DNA from: a virus
IMG/VR virus record: IMGVR_UViG_3300042327_000544
Span: 22,980 to 86,979 of that record
Length of the DNA stretch: 64,000 nt
Strand: one strand, 5' to 3'
Positions 45,270-51,958 of the stretch are shown here, in pieces; the first letter of the stretch is position 1, and each line of letters starts with the position of its first letter. A model generated the notes under the pieces. That model saw only the letters and a list, made by a program, of their open reading frames with translations, had not been told where the DNA came from and searched no databases. The translations under genes and the position numbers were made by a program.

Positions 45270-46271
45270 CTAAGAAAACTTTTCTACTAAATGCTCAAAA
45301 GCTTTCTTAGTCAACTGATCCCAATTATAATCTTCATGTATTTTATCTGCTTGAGCAAAATAATATCCAGAGTAACCTTTATAATCAATAGATACATCAC
45401 GCATTAACTCTTCTAGATGTTTTGCATCTGGTTTAAACATCTTTCCAATATATTCATCTCCAACTGATTTGGGTAAAGTCTCATCTGTAAGTTTAGATTT
45501 TAATTTGAGTGGTCCCATGTAGTCCACATAGTGAGACCAATCATATGTTGATATAACTGGCATACCTGTTGCTAAACCTTGAAGCGGTATAAAGCCAAAC
45601 CCTTCGCCCCAAGTAGGATACAGCAAAACATGGTGGCTGTGATACAAAGAAACAAGATCTTCTTCACTGTATTCATCTGTAATTAAAGATATGTTGCTGT
45701 ATGCCATCTCTGGACTCATAAACTGATTATATTTATCATACACTCTAGTAGTATTAGATATGTGCGCTTTAATTGTTAAATGGTAATCTGGGTTTCCGCC
45801 AAATAGTTTAATAAAGGTATCTACTACTAACTGTCCATCTTTTCTAGGAGATGGTTCCCCTATGTGTAAAAATTTAAGTGGTTGTCCTTCTCGAATAGCT
45901 CTGCGTTTTGGTTTCCAAATACTTTCTATACCGTGTGGGTAAACATATATTGGCTTTGTAATACCATTGTCTTTAAATACTTGTGCACACCAATTAGATG
46001 TCGCCCAAACTTCATCACATGCATTAAATCTTTCAACCCAGTCGGGGCGCATGGATGTTGATTCCCATGGAGTGTATCCTATTTGATATTGTTTTCTATG
46101 TAATTTAAAATGGTGTGGCTGAGTAAAGTTTAATTGAATAGTAGATTTAGGATTAGCAAAAGATACAACATGCCCTAGATTATTTAATGATTTAACAATA
46201 TTTTTTCCCGCATATCCAAAGCCAACCGCAGGGTTTAGCCCCGCTTGAATAGTATAATAAGATATATTCAT
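45270..46271 (-). CDS. GT4-family glycosyltransferase
   Basis: 333 residues. A Rossmann-like N-terminus (GFGYAGKNIVKSLNNLGH), DEVWATSNWCAQVFKDNG, PIYVYPHGIES and LKFLHIGEPSPRKDGQLV are GT-B hallmarks. The nucleotide-sugar motif is PTWGEGFGFIPLQGLATG, in which the second Glu of the EX7E motif is Gln. It probably transfers a sugar to virion or host-surface components. Its start faces the divergent transglycosylase gene. Confidence 0.8.
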   Translation of the reverse strand: MNISYYTIQAGLNPAVGFGYAGKNIVKSLNNLGHVVSFANPKSTIQLNFTQPHHFKLHRKQYQIGYTPWESTSMRPDWVERFNACDEVWATSNWCAQVFKDNGITKPIYVYPHGIESIWKPKRRAIREGQPLKFLHIGEPSPRKDGQLVVDTFIKLFGGNPDYHLTIKAHISNTTRVYDKYNQFMSPEMAYSNISLITDEYSEEDLVSLYHSHHVLLYPTWGEGFGFIPLQGLATGMPVISTYDWSHYVDYMGPLKLKSKLTDETLPKSVGDEYIGKMFKPDAKHLEELMRDVSIDYKGYSGYYFAQADKIHEDYNWDQLTKKAFEHLVEKFS

Positions 46272-46293
46272 GTTTTCTTTCTAGTTGACTGGC

Positions 46294-46323
46294 TTGACAG
46301 GCTTATCCTATCAATGTTATGAT
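46294..46323 (+). promoter_or_regulatory. Consensus sigma70 promoter for the transglycosylase operon
   Basis: TTGACA (46294-46299), 18-bp spacer, TATGAT (46318-46323), 34 bases before the start at 46357. It fires rightward, away from the glycosyltransferase gene, whose start is only 23 bases to the left of the -35 box. Confidence 0.7.
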
Positions 46324-46356
46324 TGTAGTTCGTTATCTCTAGAGGAGGAAATGCCA

Positions 46357-46908
46357 ATGGAGAAAATAAAACAACAGGTTAGTGATTTGGCTCATAATCT
46401 GGTTACAATAGTAATGATAACATTATTTATGTTTCCAGTCCAGCCCGCACAAGCCTTAGTAGTAAAACCTTTAGTGAAAACTGAAGCCCAACTAAAGCAA
46501 GAAGTCTTAGATAAGTTCAGTAAAGAAATTTACAAGCCATCTGAGATGCTTACAGACGAAGAGTTGCTATTGCTACTTAAGACTGTAGGATTCGAAGGAG
46601 TAGGCCTTAAAAAAGCTTGGTCCATAGCAAAGCGTGAATCTAACGGAAGACCGCTTGCATATAACGGGGATAAGACAACTGGAGATAGTTCTTACGGAAT
46701 ATTCCAGATAAACATGATCGGAAATCTTGGTCCTGAAAGACTTGAGAAGTTCGACCTAAAGAGTAACAAAGAGTTATTCGACCCAGTAACAAACGCAGAG
46801 ATAACGTACTATATGACCAATGGCGGTCAGGATTGGTCCAGCTGGAAGGGTATGACCCCTAAAGCACAGGAATGGCTATTGCGATTCCCAACAACTGAAA
46901 AGAAGTAG
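46357..46908 (+). CDS. Secreted lytic transglycosylase (SLT-like)
   Basis: 183 residues from MEKIKQQVSDLAHNL. I chose ATG 46357 because AGGAGG (46343-46348) is 8 bases upstream; ATG 46351 is too close and ATGs upstream precede the transcription start. A signal segment (VTIVMITLFMFPVQPAQA) ends near residue 34. The goose-type/SLT core shows the catalytic Glu in AWSIAKRESNGRPLAY, then GDSSYGIFQINMIG and DPVTNAEITYYMTNGG. It cleaves peptidoglycan, probably in lysis. Confidence 0.82.
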   Translation: MEKIKQQVSDLAHNLVTIVMITLFMFPVQPAQALVVKPLVKTEAQLKQEVLDKFSKEIYKPSEMLTDEELLLLLKTVGFEGVGLKKAWSIAKRESNGRPLAYNGDKTTGDSSYGIFQINMIGNLGPERLEKFDLKSNKELFDPVTNAEITYYMTNGGQDWSSWKGMTPKAQEWLLRFPTTEKK

Positions 46909-46913
46909 GATAA

Positions 46914-47120
46914 ATGAAGATACAATATGTATCGAAATATATCTCTTTATCAAAAGAGAGCCTTGTTCCAGAGCTTTTATGCCCCCTGGATCAGGGCTCT
47001 CTTCAATGTAATTTGGATTTAGAGGATAACATCTATTTATACTGCCTGGCCTGTGATTACAAGAACTACATGGGTTTAGAGGTATACGAGAAATTAGTGA
47101 AAGAAGTCAACAATGTCTGA
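46914..47120 (+). CDS. Small zinc-ribbon-like protein
   Basis: 68 residues. Two cysteine pairs spread as PELLCPL, LQCNL and YCLACDYKNY could bind zinc. Five bases after the transglycosylase stop; overlaps the next start by 8 bases. Function unknown. Confidence 0.6.
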   Translation: MKIQYVSKYISLSKESLVPELLCPLDQGSLQCNLDLEDNIYLYCLACDYKNYMGLEVYEKLVKEVNNV

Positions 47121-47286
47121 ACATGGATGTAGTAATTGCAATTGTGGTCAAGGACTACAAATTGAAACAAAAAGTGCGTCGGCGGAAGAAGAGACCTTTT
47201 CTTCATATGAATTTGAATCAAGTGCCCTATTAGAGAAAGACTCTATGGGAAGAGAAATATTTTGGAACGATATGGGGAGACCATAA
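47113..47286 (+). CDS. Cys-rich small protein
   Basis: 57 residues, MSEHGCSNCNCGQG followed by an acidic Ser/Glu-rich stretch and GREIFWNDMGRP. The CxxCxC cluster at the N-terminus may bind a metal. Its ATG overlaps the upstream gene and its stop overlaps the next start (TAATG). Confidence 0.6.
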   Translation: MSEHGCSNCNCGQGLQIETKSASAEEETFSSYEFESSALLEKDSMGREIFWNDMGRP

Positions 47287-47492
47287 TGGAAGAAAAAGAA
47301 CCATCTAGAAATCTAGAAGACAACCTACCTATGGTGAATTATATAATGCTTCACCGTATTTACGATATGCTAACAATTATGGCAAATGGAGTAGATCCTG
47401 AAAAGACGGCTAAGATGATTGACTATCATGAGCAAGGATATCTACTTGGACCTGAGCCATCATTTACTCCGTCTGAAAATCCTGTCAACTAA
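47286..47492 (+). CDS. Small hypothetical protein
   Basis: 68 residues starting MEEKEPSRNLEDNLPM at the TAATG junction. Helical, acidic (YIMLHRIYDMLTIMANG). An in-frame ATG at 47262 is possible but lies inside the upstream gene. Last gene of the operon. Confidence 0.62.
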   Translation: MEEKEPSRNLEDNLPMVNYIMLHRIYDMLTIMANGVDPEKTAKMIDYHEQGYLLGPEPSFTPSENPVN

Positions 47493-47497
47493 AATGC

Positions 47498-47526
47498 TTG
47501 ACATATAAAATATTCCATATTACAAT
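47498..47526 (+). promoter_or_regulatory. Perfectly spaced sigma70 promoter for a small RNA
   Basis: TTGACA (47498-47503), 17-bp spacer, TACAAT (47521-47526). The best promoter in the window and it is not followed by a plausible coding start, but by ~60 bases and a strong terminator. Confidence 0.75.
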
Positions 47527-47532
47527 TAAGAT

Positions 47533-47622
47533 GTGTAGGTGACGGCAGCAATGTCTCCCTATATAACGTGTAGTAATACACTAGAAAAGCCCAATCGGAT
47601 CCGCCTCTGATTGGGTTTTTTT
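47533..47622 (+). ncRNA. Predicted ~90-nt non-coding RNA
   Basis: Starts about 7 bases after the promoter's -10 box and ends in the intrinsic terminator at 47588-47622. GTGTA at the start repeats in a GTGTAGTAATACAC hairpin (47568-47581). No plausible start codon/SD pair is present. It runs antisense to the 3' half of the small ORF at 47559-47726. It resembles no RNA family I know; predicted from promoter plus terminator only. Confidence 0.5.
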
Positions 47623-47726
47623 CTTATATAGACAATTAGGACATATAGTGCAATTAGTGCGAAAAAAAGTGCGCCGAAAATAGAAGCCCATCTTTCCCAT
47701 ATGTGATCATTCTAAAAATATGCCAT
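47559..47726 (-). pseudogene. Single-pass membrane protein with in-frame amber at codon 5
   Basis: From ATG 47726 (Shine-Dalgarno AGAGG) the frame reads MAYF, TAG, then NDHIWERWASIFGALFF and IALYVLIVYIRKK to a stop at 47559. After the TAG the reading looks real: a polar start, a clear membrane helix and a basic tail. A C-to-T change would turn Gln (CAG) into the stop. TAG is used as a genuine stop in this operon, so recoding is unlikely without a suppressor. It would be the fifth gene of the membrane-protein chain. Confidence 0.45.
47588..47622 (+). terminator. Intrinsic terminator of the small RNA
   Basis: CCCAATC (47590-47596) pairs with GATTGGG (47609-47615) followed by T7. Serves the small RNA and any read-through from the transglycosylase operon. 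Confidence 0.8.
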
Positions 47727-47819
47727 ATAAGGCCTCTACGGGGCCTCTAAGCCCTTAACGGGTCATATTTGGTATCTCCGATACAAAGACCCCAGAAAGG
47801 GCGGGAGATAAAAGATGAG

Positions 47820-47903
47820 CTATTTAATCTGTATTACAATACCCAGTACATAGGTAGTTATTAGGACCAATGGAATTAATATAAGTAATCTATATCTCTT
47901 CAT
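47820..47903 (-). CDS. Tiny membrane protein (27 aa)
   Basis: Basic N-terminus (MKRYRLL) followed by one hydrophobic helix to the end (LILIPLVLITTYVLGIVI). Its start overlaps the end of the previous gene by 14 bases, out of frame. Part of a chain of four coupled membrane proteins. Function unknown. Confidence 0.5.
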   Translation of the reverse strand: MKRYRLLILIPLVLITTYVLGIVIQIK

Positions 47904-48033
47904 GATCTATATCTTCATTTAGGTCAAAATCAAAGATTTCTTGCTGTCCCGCCCAATTTAAAAATTTAGACATAGCAAGACCTGAAAAGACTGCTGTCGC
48001 AGTTAGAGCAATTAAAGCATAGATCTTCTTCAT
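47890..48033 (-). CDS. Small membrane-anchored protein (47 aa)
   Basis: MKKIYALIALTATAVFSGL is a single signal-anchor helix, followed by an acidic tail (DFDLNEDIDHEEI). I prefer ATG 48033, which forms ATGA with the upstream stop and follows GGAAGG; an upstream ATG at 48102 lies inside the preceding gene. Confidence 0.65.
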   Translation of the reverse strand: MKKIYALIALTATAVFSGLAMSKFLNWAGQQEIFDFDLNEDIDHEEI

Positions 48034-48107
48034 TTGATATCCTTCCAGAATGCTATTAATAGAATCAATATAGGTCCAAATATAACTGTTGCTTGTAACC
48101 AACTCAT
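48030..48107 (-). CDS. Tiny membrane protein (25 aa)
   Basis: MSWLQATVIFGPILILLIAF then WKDIK: one membrane helix with an Asp/Lys tail. ATGA overlaps at both ends, so its translation is coupled to both neighbours. Toxin-like or holin-accessory roles are possible; none can be shown. Confidence 0.6.
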   Translation of the reverse strand: MSWLQATVIFGPILILLIAFWKDIK

Positions 48108-48247
48108 TTACAGTTACAGTCTTTCTTTTTCATTTTCCACCACATCCATATGTGATGAATAGCCATTAAACCCATAAGAATCCACATTAGTTGCATTTCA
48201 GTTATTCCTGAACCTGTGGCTAATACTATATTCTCGTGATCGTGCAT
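48104..48247 (-). CDS. Small His-rich membrane protein (47 aa)
   Basis: MHDHENIVLATGSGITE, a hydrophobic Met/Trp-rich helix (MQLMWILMGLMAIHHIW), and a Lys/Cys tail (KKKDCNCK). His and Cys clusters at each end could bind metal. It follows the oxidoreductase gene with SD-like TAGGAT 20 bases upstream and opens the four-gene chain. Confidence 0.62.
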   Translation of the reverse strand: MHDHENIVLATGSGITEMQLMWILMGLMAIHHIWMWWKMKKKDCNCK

Positions 48248-48267
48248 ATTATTATTATACCATAATC

Positions 48268-49098
48268 CTAGTCAACTGCTTTATTTCTTTCCTGTATAAT
48301 CTCCCAGACTAATTCATCTACAGGCCCATCTGATTGACTAACTACATCTGTCCCATTACTAAGTAAAATATCAGTTACACCCATTGCTTCTAATTCTAAT
48401 AACTTTTTCTTTATATCTTCTCTGCCGCCATAGATAGCCCATCTCTTGATTCTTATATGTGTAGAAAAACTATTTTCTAACTCATAGTGAGCTTCTTCAT
48501 ATGTATTCCTTATGACAATCTGAGCACTAACCATTACCCTCTTATAATTTGACAAAAATAGATCAGGATCTGCCAAGAAATCATCTAGCATTACTAATCC
48601 AATATCTGCATACTTAGCAGCTTTTAGGATAACCTCTTTATTTCTAGTACCTAGTAGGATAATTGGCTTTCTTCCCATTACATAGGTCTTAGAAAGTCTT
48701 TCCATCCATTCAGGAACAAATTCAAGTCTTCCTAGTGGAGTAGTTATGTCAGTATTTACTTCATAACTTCCTTCTGGAATAAGACCAATTTCATTTCCAC
48801 CCATTTCCCCAGAAACAACATTAAGCATCAATCTGTGTGGAGCAATTTCAGCAAATGCAGCTGCCATTTGATTTACAATCTGAGCAGTTTGCTGATATGG
48901 TCTAACTGCTATCATAAATTTAATTTTTTTACTAGGATCTACAATGTGAGCAGATTTTATCCAGTTGTCCGAGTTGCTACCTTTAGATGTTAAAAGAATT
49001 GAATCATACCCAAACTTTTCTTTATGAGCAAACATTCTTTTCATTGTAATTATACTTAGGGCTGCATCAGCCCTATTCATCCAGTGGTAAGTTACCAT
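48268..49098 (-). CDS. Luciferase-like (SsuD-type) flavin-dependent oxidoreductase
   Basis: 276 residues from MVTYHWMNRADAALSI; ATG 49098 lies 7 bases after TGAGG, whereas ATG 49104 is one base away. A TIM-barrel protein: SDNWIKSAHIVDPSKKIKF, MIAVRPYQQTAQIVNQM, APHRLMLNVVSGEMGGNE match the core of FMNH2-dependent alkanesulfonate monooxygenases, which release sulfite from sulfonates. At 276 residues it lacks ~100 residues of SsuD's insertions, so the substrate may differ. Overlaps the DUF6065-like gene by 26 bases. Candidate sulfur-scavenging auxiliary gene. Confidence 0.68.
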   Translation of the reverse strand: MVTYHWMNRADAALSIITMKRMFAHKEKFGYDSILLTSKGSNSDNWIKSAHIVDPSKKIKFMIAVRPYQQTAQIVNQMAAAFAEIAPHRLMLNVVSGEMGGNEIGLIPEGSYEVNTDITTPLGRLEFVPEWMERLSKTYVMGRKPIILLGTRNKEVILKAAKYADIGLVMLDDFLADPDLFLSNYKRVMVSAQIVIRNTYEEAHYELENSFSTHIRIKRWAIYGGREDIKKKLLELEAMGVTDILLSNGTDVVSQSDGPVDELVWEIIQERNKAVD

Positions 49099-49789
49099 TA
49101 TCATACCTCAACTTAATAGATTTAACTTCATGTTTACCGTAAACTACACCCTTATGGTTTACACCATCTCTGTAATTACCAGTAGTCTTCCCTAACTTTT
49201 GCATCATAGCATTATGCTTATGATATTCGTGTCCTGTATTCTTATTATACTCTAATTCTTCAAAAGGTTTTTTGGTTGCCACCGATTCATTTAACTGACC
49301 AAGTGATATTGGCATCACAGCAGATACTGGAGTTCTTGCTGGCAAAATTATTTTATAATTTGATCTTGTAACCTGTCCTGCAACTTGCCAAGGACTTTCA
49401 AAAAATGAAGTTGAAATGAGTGTTGTGAAAATTTGGAATCCTTCTATAAATAGATTAGGCACTGGATATGAAAGCATACTTACATCTTCATCAGTTTTAA
49501 ATACTATTCCTGTGTTAAAGCTAACGGTTCCCCAACCTCTATCCATATTAACCCATTTATGCCCAGAAGTTACTTTTACACTAGATGGCAAGACATTCAT
49601 ATTTCCGTCCCACTCAAAAATAATATCGTCTGGAAAAGATATTCCGTACCCCATTTGATTTGCAAGGGTCATAGGAAAACATTTGTATGCATGAGGATAA
49701 GGAAGATCTGTAGCCCATTGTCTTTTTACAGACAACGGTTCTAATATAGCAGTAGGTCCTGGGAGTTCGTACACATCAAAATTATACAT
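49073..49789 (-). CDS. DUF6065-like protein
   Basis: 238 residues, beta-rich with many aromatics. KCFPMTLANQMGYGISFP, DDIIFEWDGN, GWGTVSFNTGIVF and SPWQVAGQVTRSNYKIILP are the pattern I associate with DUF6065. Its biochemical role is unknown. Gene overlap with the luciferase-like enzyme indicates a common pathway. Confidence 0.6.
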   Translation of the reverse strand: MYNFDVYELPGPTAILEPLSVKRQWATDLPYPHAYKCFPMTLANQMGYGISFPDDIIFEWDGNMNVLPSSVKVTSGHKWVNMDRGWGTVSFNTGIVFKTDEDVSMLSYPVPNLFIEGFQIFTTLISTSFFESPWQVAGQVTRSNYKIILPARTPVSAVMPISLGQLNESVATKKPFEELEYNKNTGHEYHKHNAMMQKLGKTTGNYRDGVNHKGVVYGKHEVKSIKLRYDNGNLPLDE

Positions 49790-49798
49790 GTAATTATC

Positions 49799-49909
49799 CT
49801 AGTCAACTGTAATATTCAATGCATGATCTGAACAGTAATAGACCATCTTACCTTCTAGAGTTAACTTAGATGTATATGAGAGCTTGTCGCAATATGTACA
49901 AAAGTTCAT
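49799..49909 (-). CDS. Small zinc-ribbon protein (36 aa)
   Basis: MNFCTYCDKLSYTSKL then YYCSDHALNITVD: CxxC...CxxH, a compact zinc knuckle. ATGA coupling to the HNH gene upstream. Function unknown; perhaps nucleic-acid binding. Confidence 0.62.
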   Translation of the reverse strand: MNFCTYCDKLSYTSKLTLEGKMVYYCSDHALNITVD

Positions 49910-50190
49910 GATGCCTTCTTTCCGTGCTTTCTCATATGAGTTCTTACCCTATGACAATTTGAGCAAACTATTTCGCATTTGGCTATTTCTTCATCCAGAC
50001 GCTTCTTAGATAACGTATTGATTAGTTCCGCCACATTTGAATGCTTCCGCCCACGGACATGATCAAAGTCCATCATATAATAGGGATATGAAATCTTACA
50101 ATCCATACAAGGATTCTTTTCTTTAAGATCTTTTAAATACTGCGCCAGGAATTCTTTTTGTTTCTTGATCGATATCTTCTCTGGAGACAT
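49906..50190 (-). CDS. HNH endonuclease
   Basis: 94 residues. The fold is complete: NPCMDCKISYPYYMMDFDH holds a zinc pair and the catalytic His, and KCEIVCSNCHRVRTH the second pair and metal His. A stand-alone homing-like nuclease or packaging-type HNH; no adjacent terminase supports the latter. Coupled to the small zinc protein. Confidence 0.85.
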   Translation of the reverse strand: MSPEKISIKKQKEFLAQYLKDLKEKNPCMDCKISYPYYMMDFDHVRGRKHSNVAELINTLSKKRLDEEIAKCEIVCSNCHRVRTHMRKHGKKAS

Positions 50191-50216
50191 ACCCCTATTA
50201 TATTACAAGATGTTTA

Positions 50217-50366
50217 TTAAATTACTTCAGTTGTGCTAAAAAGTTCTCTCTCCATTGAGATCTGTTGAACTTGTCCCTGATCTAACTTTGCTGTTGCTTC
50301 TTCTTCTGATCCCGCAATTACTGCTACTCTTACCTTTACATCGTATTGATATACATTGAATGTCAT
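50217..50366 (-). CDS. Small conserved-type protein, first gene of the minus operon
   Basis: 49 residues: MTFNVYQYDVKVRVAVIAGS, then EEEATAKLDQGQ and MERELFSTTEVI. Looks like a beta-hairpin-helix protein. SD-like TAGGAT precedes the ATG. Follows a ~290-nt leader from the promoter at 50671-50700. Confidence 0.6.
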   Translation of the reverse strand: MTFNVYQYDVKVRVAVIAGSEEEATAKLDQGQVQQISMERELFSTTEVI

Positions 50367-50670
50367 ATTAATCCTAGTCGACTACTTTATAGATTCTACT
50401 AAATGTTAGTAAAATATTTTTTTAGAAGTATAGCTTCTATATTTGTTTTTATCTTTTTAATGATAACTTCCAGAATTTAAGCATACAACCCCTATACCCC
50501 TTTTATGATTTCTAAAAGAGAACCCCGAAATGATCAGAGTATAAATCCGCCATTCATCGGTTCGAGCTGTTGCTATTATCTGAAAGTAATTGTAGAATTA
50601 CAACTTCCGTCATCATCGCACTTGGAGTTTAACCCCTTGATATTATCTCCTGAAACTGTCCAAGGTTTAC

Positions 50671-50700
50671 AGTATAGCATTTGGGATTTTCGTAAGTCAA
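50671..50700 (-). promoter_or_regulatory. Sigma70 promoter of the leftward small operon
   Basis: Minus strand TTGACT (50700-50695), 18-bp spacer, TATACT (50676-50671). The first good gene starts ~300 bases downstream at 50366, leaving a long leader. Confidence 0.62.
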
Positions 50701-50842
50701 GGATCCAGGAAATATTTATTTCCCGCCCCCGTTTTGAAATTAGAGAAAATGTTAATATATTTTTAATATGTATGATACACACTATTTTTAATGTCCGATT
50801 TGTCCGATAGTGCGCCCATAACCCTATAATCTTGAGCGTGAG

Positions 50843-50918
50843 TGTGGCGTATCTCACAAAAATAGTTTGCGAATACTAGCGAGTAACCCCCCTAAATGTC
50901 AGTCCCCCCTGCTAGGCT
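50843..50918 (+). promoter_or_regulatory. CRP-like operator and TGTCAG promoter, module 1
   Basis: Operator TGTGG-CGTATC-TCACA at 50843-50858 (one mismatch), TGTCAG at 50897-50902, then TGC-TAGGCT with -10 at 50913-50918. Operator centre to -10 is 62.5 bp. Leads to the gene at 50970. Confidence 0.62.
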
Positions 50919-50969
50919 TATAGTATAAAGAAAATCAAGAAAGGTTCTTGATAAAGAAAGGAAAACAAA

Positions 50970-51176
50970 ATGTTTTCACTAAGTTACAAAGTCCAATACT
51001 CGGACACCGAGTTCTCTACTTGTCTAGGTGTTCTAATGAATACCGAACAAGATGCTAATGAGTATCTTGACCTACTAGCCCTAAGAGGCACTATCTTAGA
51101 AACTAATCTAAGAGAGTTAGAAAATTACAAGCCTAGCACTCGCAAGGTTTATGCTACTACTAGAAGTTGGGAGTAA
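50970..51176 (+). CDS. Hypothetical small protein, first gene of the right arm
   Basis: 68 residues, MFSLSYKVQYSDTEFST to TTRSWE. Alpha/beta, with a helix NTEQDANEYLDLLALRG. Shine-Dalgarno GAAAGGA 8-13 bases upstream. Similar-sized proteins open the right arms of actinophages; no family named. Confidence 0.62.
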   Translation: MFSLSYKVQYSDTEFSTCLGVLMNTEQDANEYLDLLALRGTILETNLRELENYKPSTRKVYATTRSWE

Positions 51177-51180
51177 TCTA

Positions 51181-51285
51181 ATGAACGATTATCTTGATTA
51201 TATGGACGAAATCTACGAGGAACTCGTAGAGGAGTTCGGACACGAAATCGAGTCCGTGTGTGACCATAATCACACTAACGCCTAA
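51181..51285 (+). CDS. Very acidic 34-aa protein
   Basis: MNDYLDYMDEIYEELVEEF then ending HNHTNA, with 10 acidic residues in the first 22. Four bases after the previous stop. Its 3' end carries the perfect operator TGTGA-CCATAA-TCACA (51259-51274) within codons. Might mimic DNA or be a regulator; unknown. Confidence 0.5.
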   Translation: MNDYLDYMDEIYEELVEEFGHEIESVCDHNHTNA

Positions 51286-51325
51286 CGGCGTGTCGCTATA
51301 CAATGTCGGCGCTATGCGCTACAAT
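51259..51325 (+). promoter_or_regulatory. CRP-like operator and promoter, module 2
   Basis: Exact operator at 51259-51274, a CGCC-TAAC-GGCG hairpin at 51279-51290, then TGTCGG (51304-51309) and -10 TACAAT (51320-51325). Centre to -10 is 53.5 bp. Leads through ACGAAAGA to the gene at 51361. Confidence 0.7.
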
Positions 51326-51360
51326 TCCTACTATAACTACTAACGAAAGAAGAACAGATA

Positions 51361-51513
51361 ATGACTATAACATACACACTATGGCAAGGTAGCCAACTAC
51401 TAGCCGTAAATCAAAAGGCTAATAAGCCCGAAGAAATCTTAGCGGTAATCGCTGAACTAAATAAACTCGGTAAGGGTTTCACCTATAACATTAGAGAAGT
51501 AGAGGTAAAGTAA
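51361..51513 (+). CDS. Hypothetical protein (50 aa)
   Basis: MTITYTLWQGSQLLAVNQ then KPEEILAVIAELNKLGKG and FTYNIREVEVK: a beta-alpha-beta outline. Starts after the ACGAAAGA leader; stop overlaps the next ATG (TAATG). Confidence 0.55.
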   Translation: MTITYTLWQGSQLLAVNQKANKPEEILAVIAELNKLGKGFTYNIREVEVK

Positions 51514-51683
51514 TGATGACCAAATGGGATACTATCCAAGCAGATGTAGCAGACGCCTATGTCTATCTAGATGAAGAAGAAATGTATAACAAGGCATTAG
51601 AAGAGGGCTTAGTAGAGTTAGGCTCTGATAATTATGATGAAGATGAACTATCTAAATCACTAACACTAGATTGGAATGACTAA
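51513..51683 (+). CDS. Acidic hypothetical protein (56 aa)
   Basis: MMTKWDTIQADVADAYVYL followed by acidic helices (DEEEMYNKALEEGLVEL, DNYDEDELSK). Coupled on both sides by TAATG overlaps. Unknown function. Confidence 0.55.
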   Translation: MMTKWDTIQADVADAYVYLDEEEMYNKALEEGLVELGSDNYDEDELSKSLTLDWND

Positions 51684-51844
51684 TGACTATTGAGATTGAC
51701 ACCTATGGATTTATGCTAGATACAGAATGGGCTTATGTAGCACTATCTTGGCAATTACTAATTACTAGCGCCCTACTAATAACCGCCTATAAGATTTATA
51801 AGATTTATCTAAAGCGAAACGGATTAGTAGGGTGGAACTACTAA
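51683..51844 (+). CDS. Single-pass membrane protein (53 aa)
   Basis: Polar start (MTIEIDTYGFMLDTEW), one helix (LLITSALLITAY), basic exit (KIYLKRNG). TAATG overlap with the upstream gene; one base from the next. Confidence 0.55.
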   Translation: MTIEIDTYGFMLDTEWAYVALSWQLLITSALLITAYKIYKIYLKRNGLVGWNY

Positions 51845-51958
51845 ATGACTACTAATCGCTTACTAACTACCGCCGTCCAATTACTACTAGCGGGCGTAAC
51901 TATCCCGCTACTAATCGCCGTAATCAAAGATATAAAAAATGGGGGACTAAATGAGTAA
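51845..51958 (+). CDS. Tiny membrane protein (37 aa)
   Basis: MTTNRLLTTAVQLLLAGV then TIPLLIAVIKDIKNGG: one membrane helix with a Lys/Asp exit. Starts right after the previous stop and overlaps the next gene by 8 bases. Confidence 0.55.
   Translation: MTTNRLLTTAVQLLLAGVTIPLLIAVIKDIKNGGLNE

Larger units (their letters stand above)
50367..50969. other. Divergent regulatory region (about 600 bases)
   Basis: No convincing protein gene. It holds the leftward promoter (50671-50700) with a long leader, and the rightward operator-promoter (50843-50918). In the leader three tandem mini-ORFs read leftward (about 20, 13 and 11 codons), one ending TGA directly before the next ATG. An inverted repeat TAGAAG..CTTCTA lies near 50,425-50,440. 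It is the switch between the leftward and rightward groups. Confidence 0.6.

Noticed and set aside
46285-46356. Upstream start for the transglycosylase (MTGLTGLSY..)
   Set aside because: These codons lie over the promoter and before the SD; the signal peptide fits the start at 46357.
50540-50600. T-loop-like GGTTCGAGC suggesting a tRNA remnant
   Set aside because: No pairing T-stem, anticodon arm or acceptor could be built on either strand.
50505-50857. Overlapping ORFs on both strands in the divergent region (101 and 93 codons)
   Set aside because: They cross promoters and operators, have poor amino-acid character over most of their length and no ribosome sites. The 3' part of the leftward one looks protein-like, but its only close ATG overlaps the -10 box.
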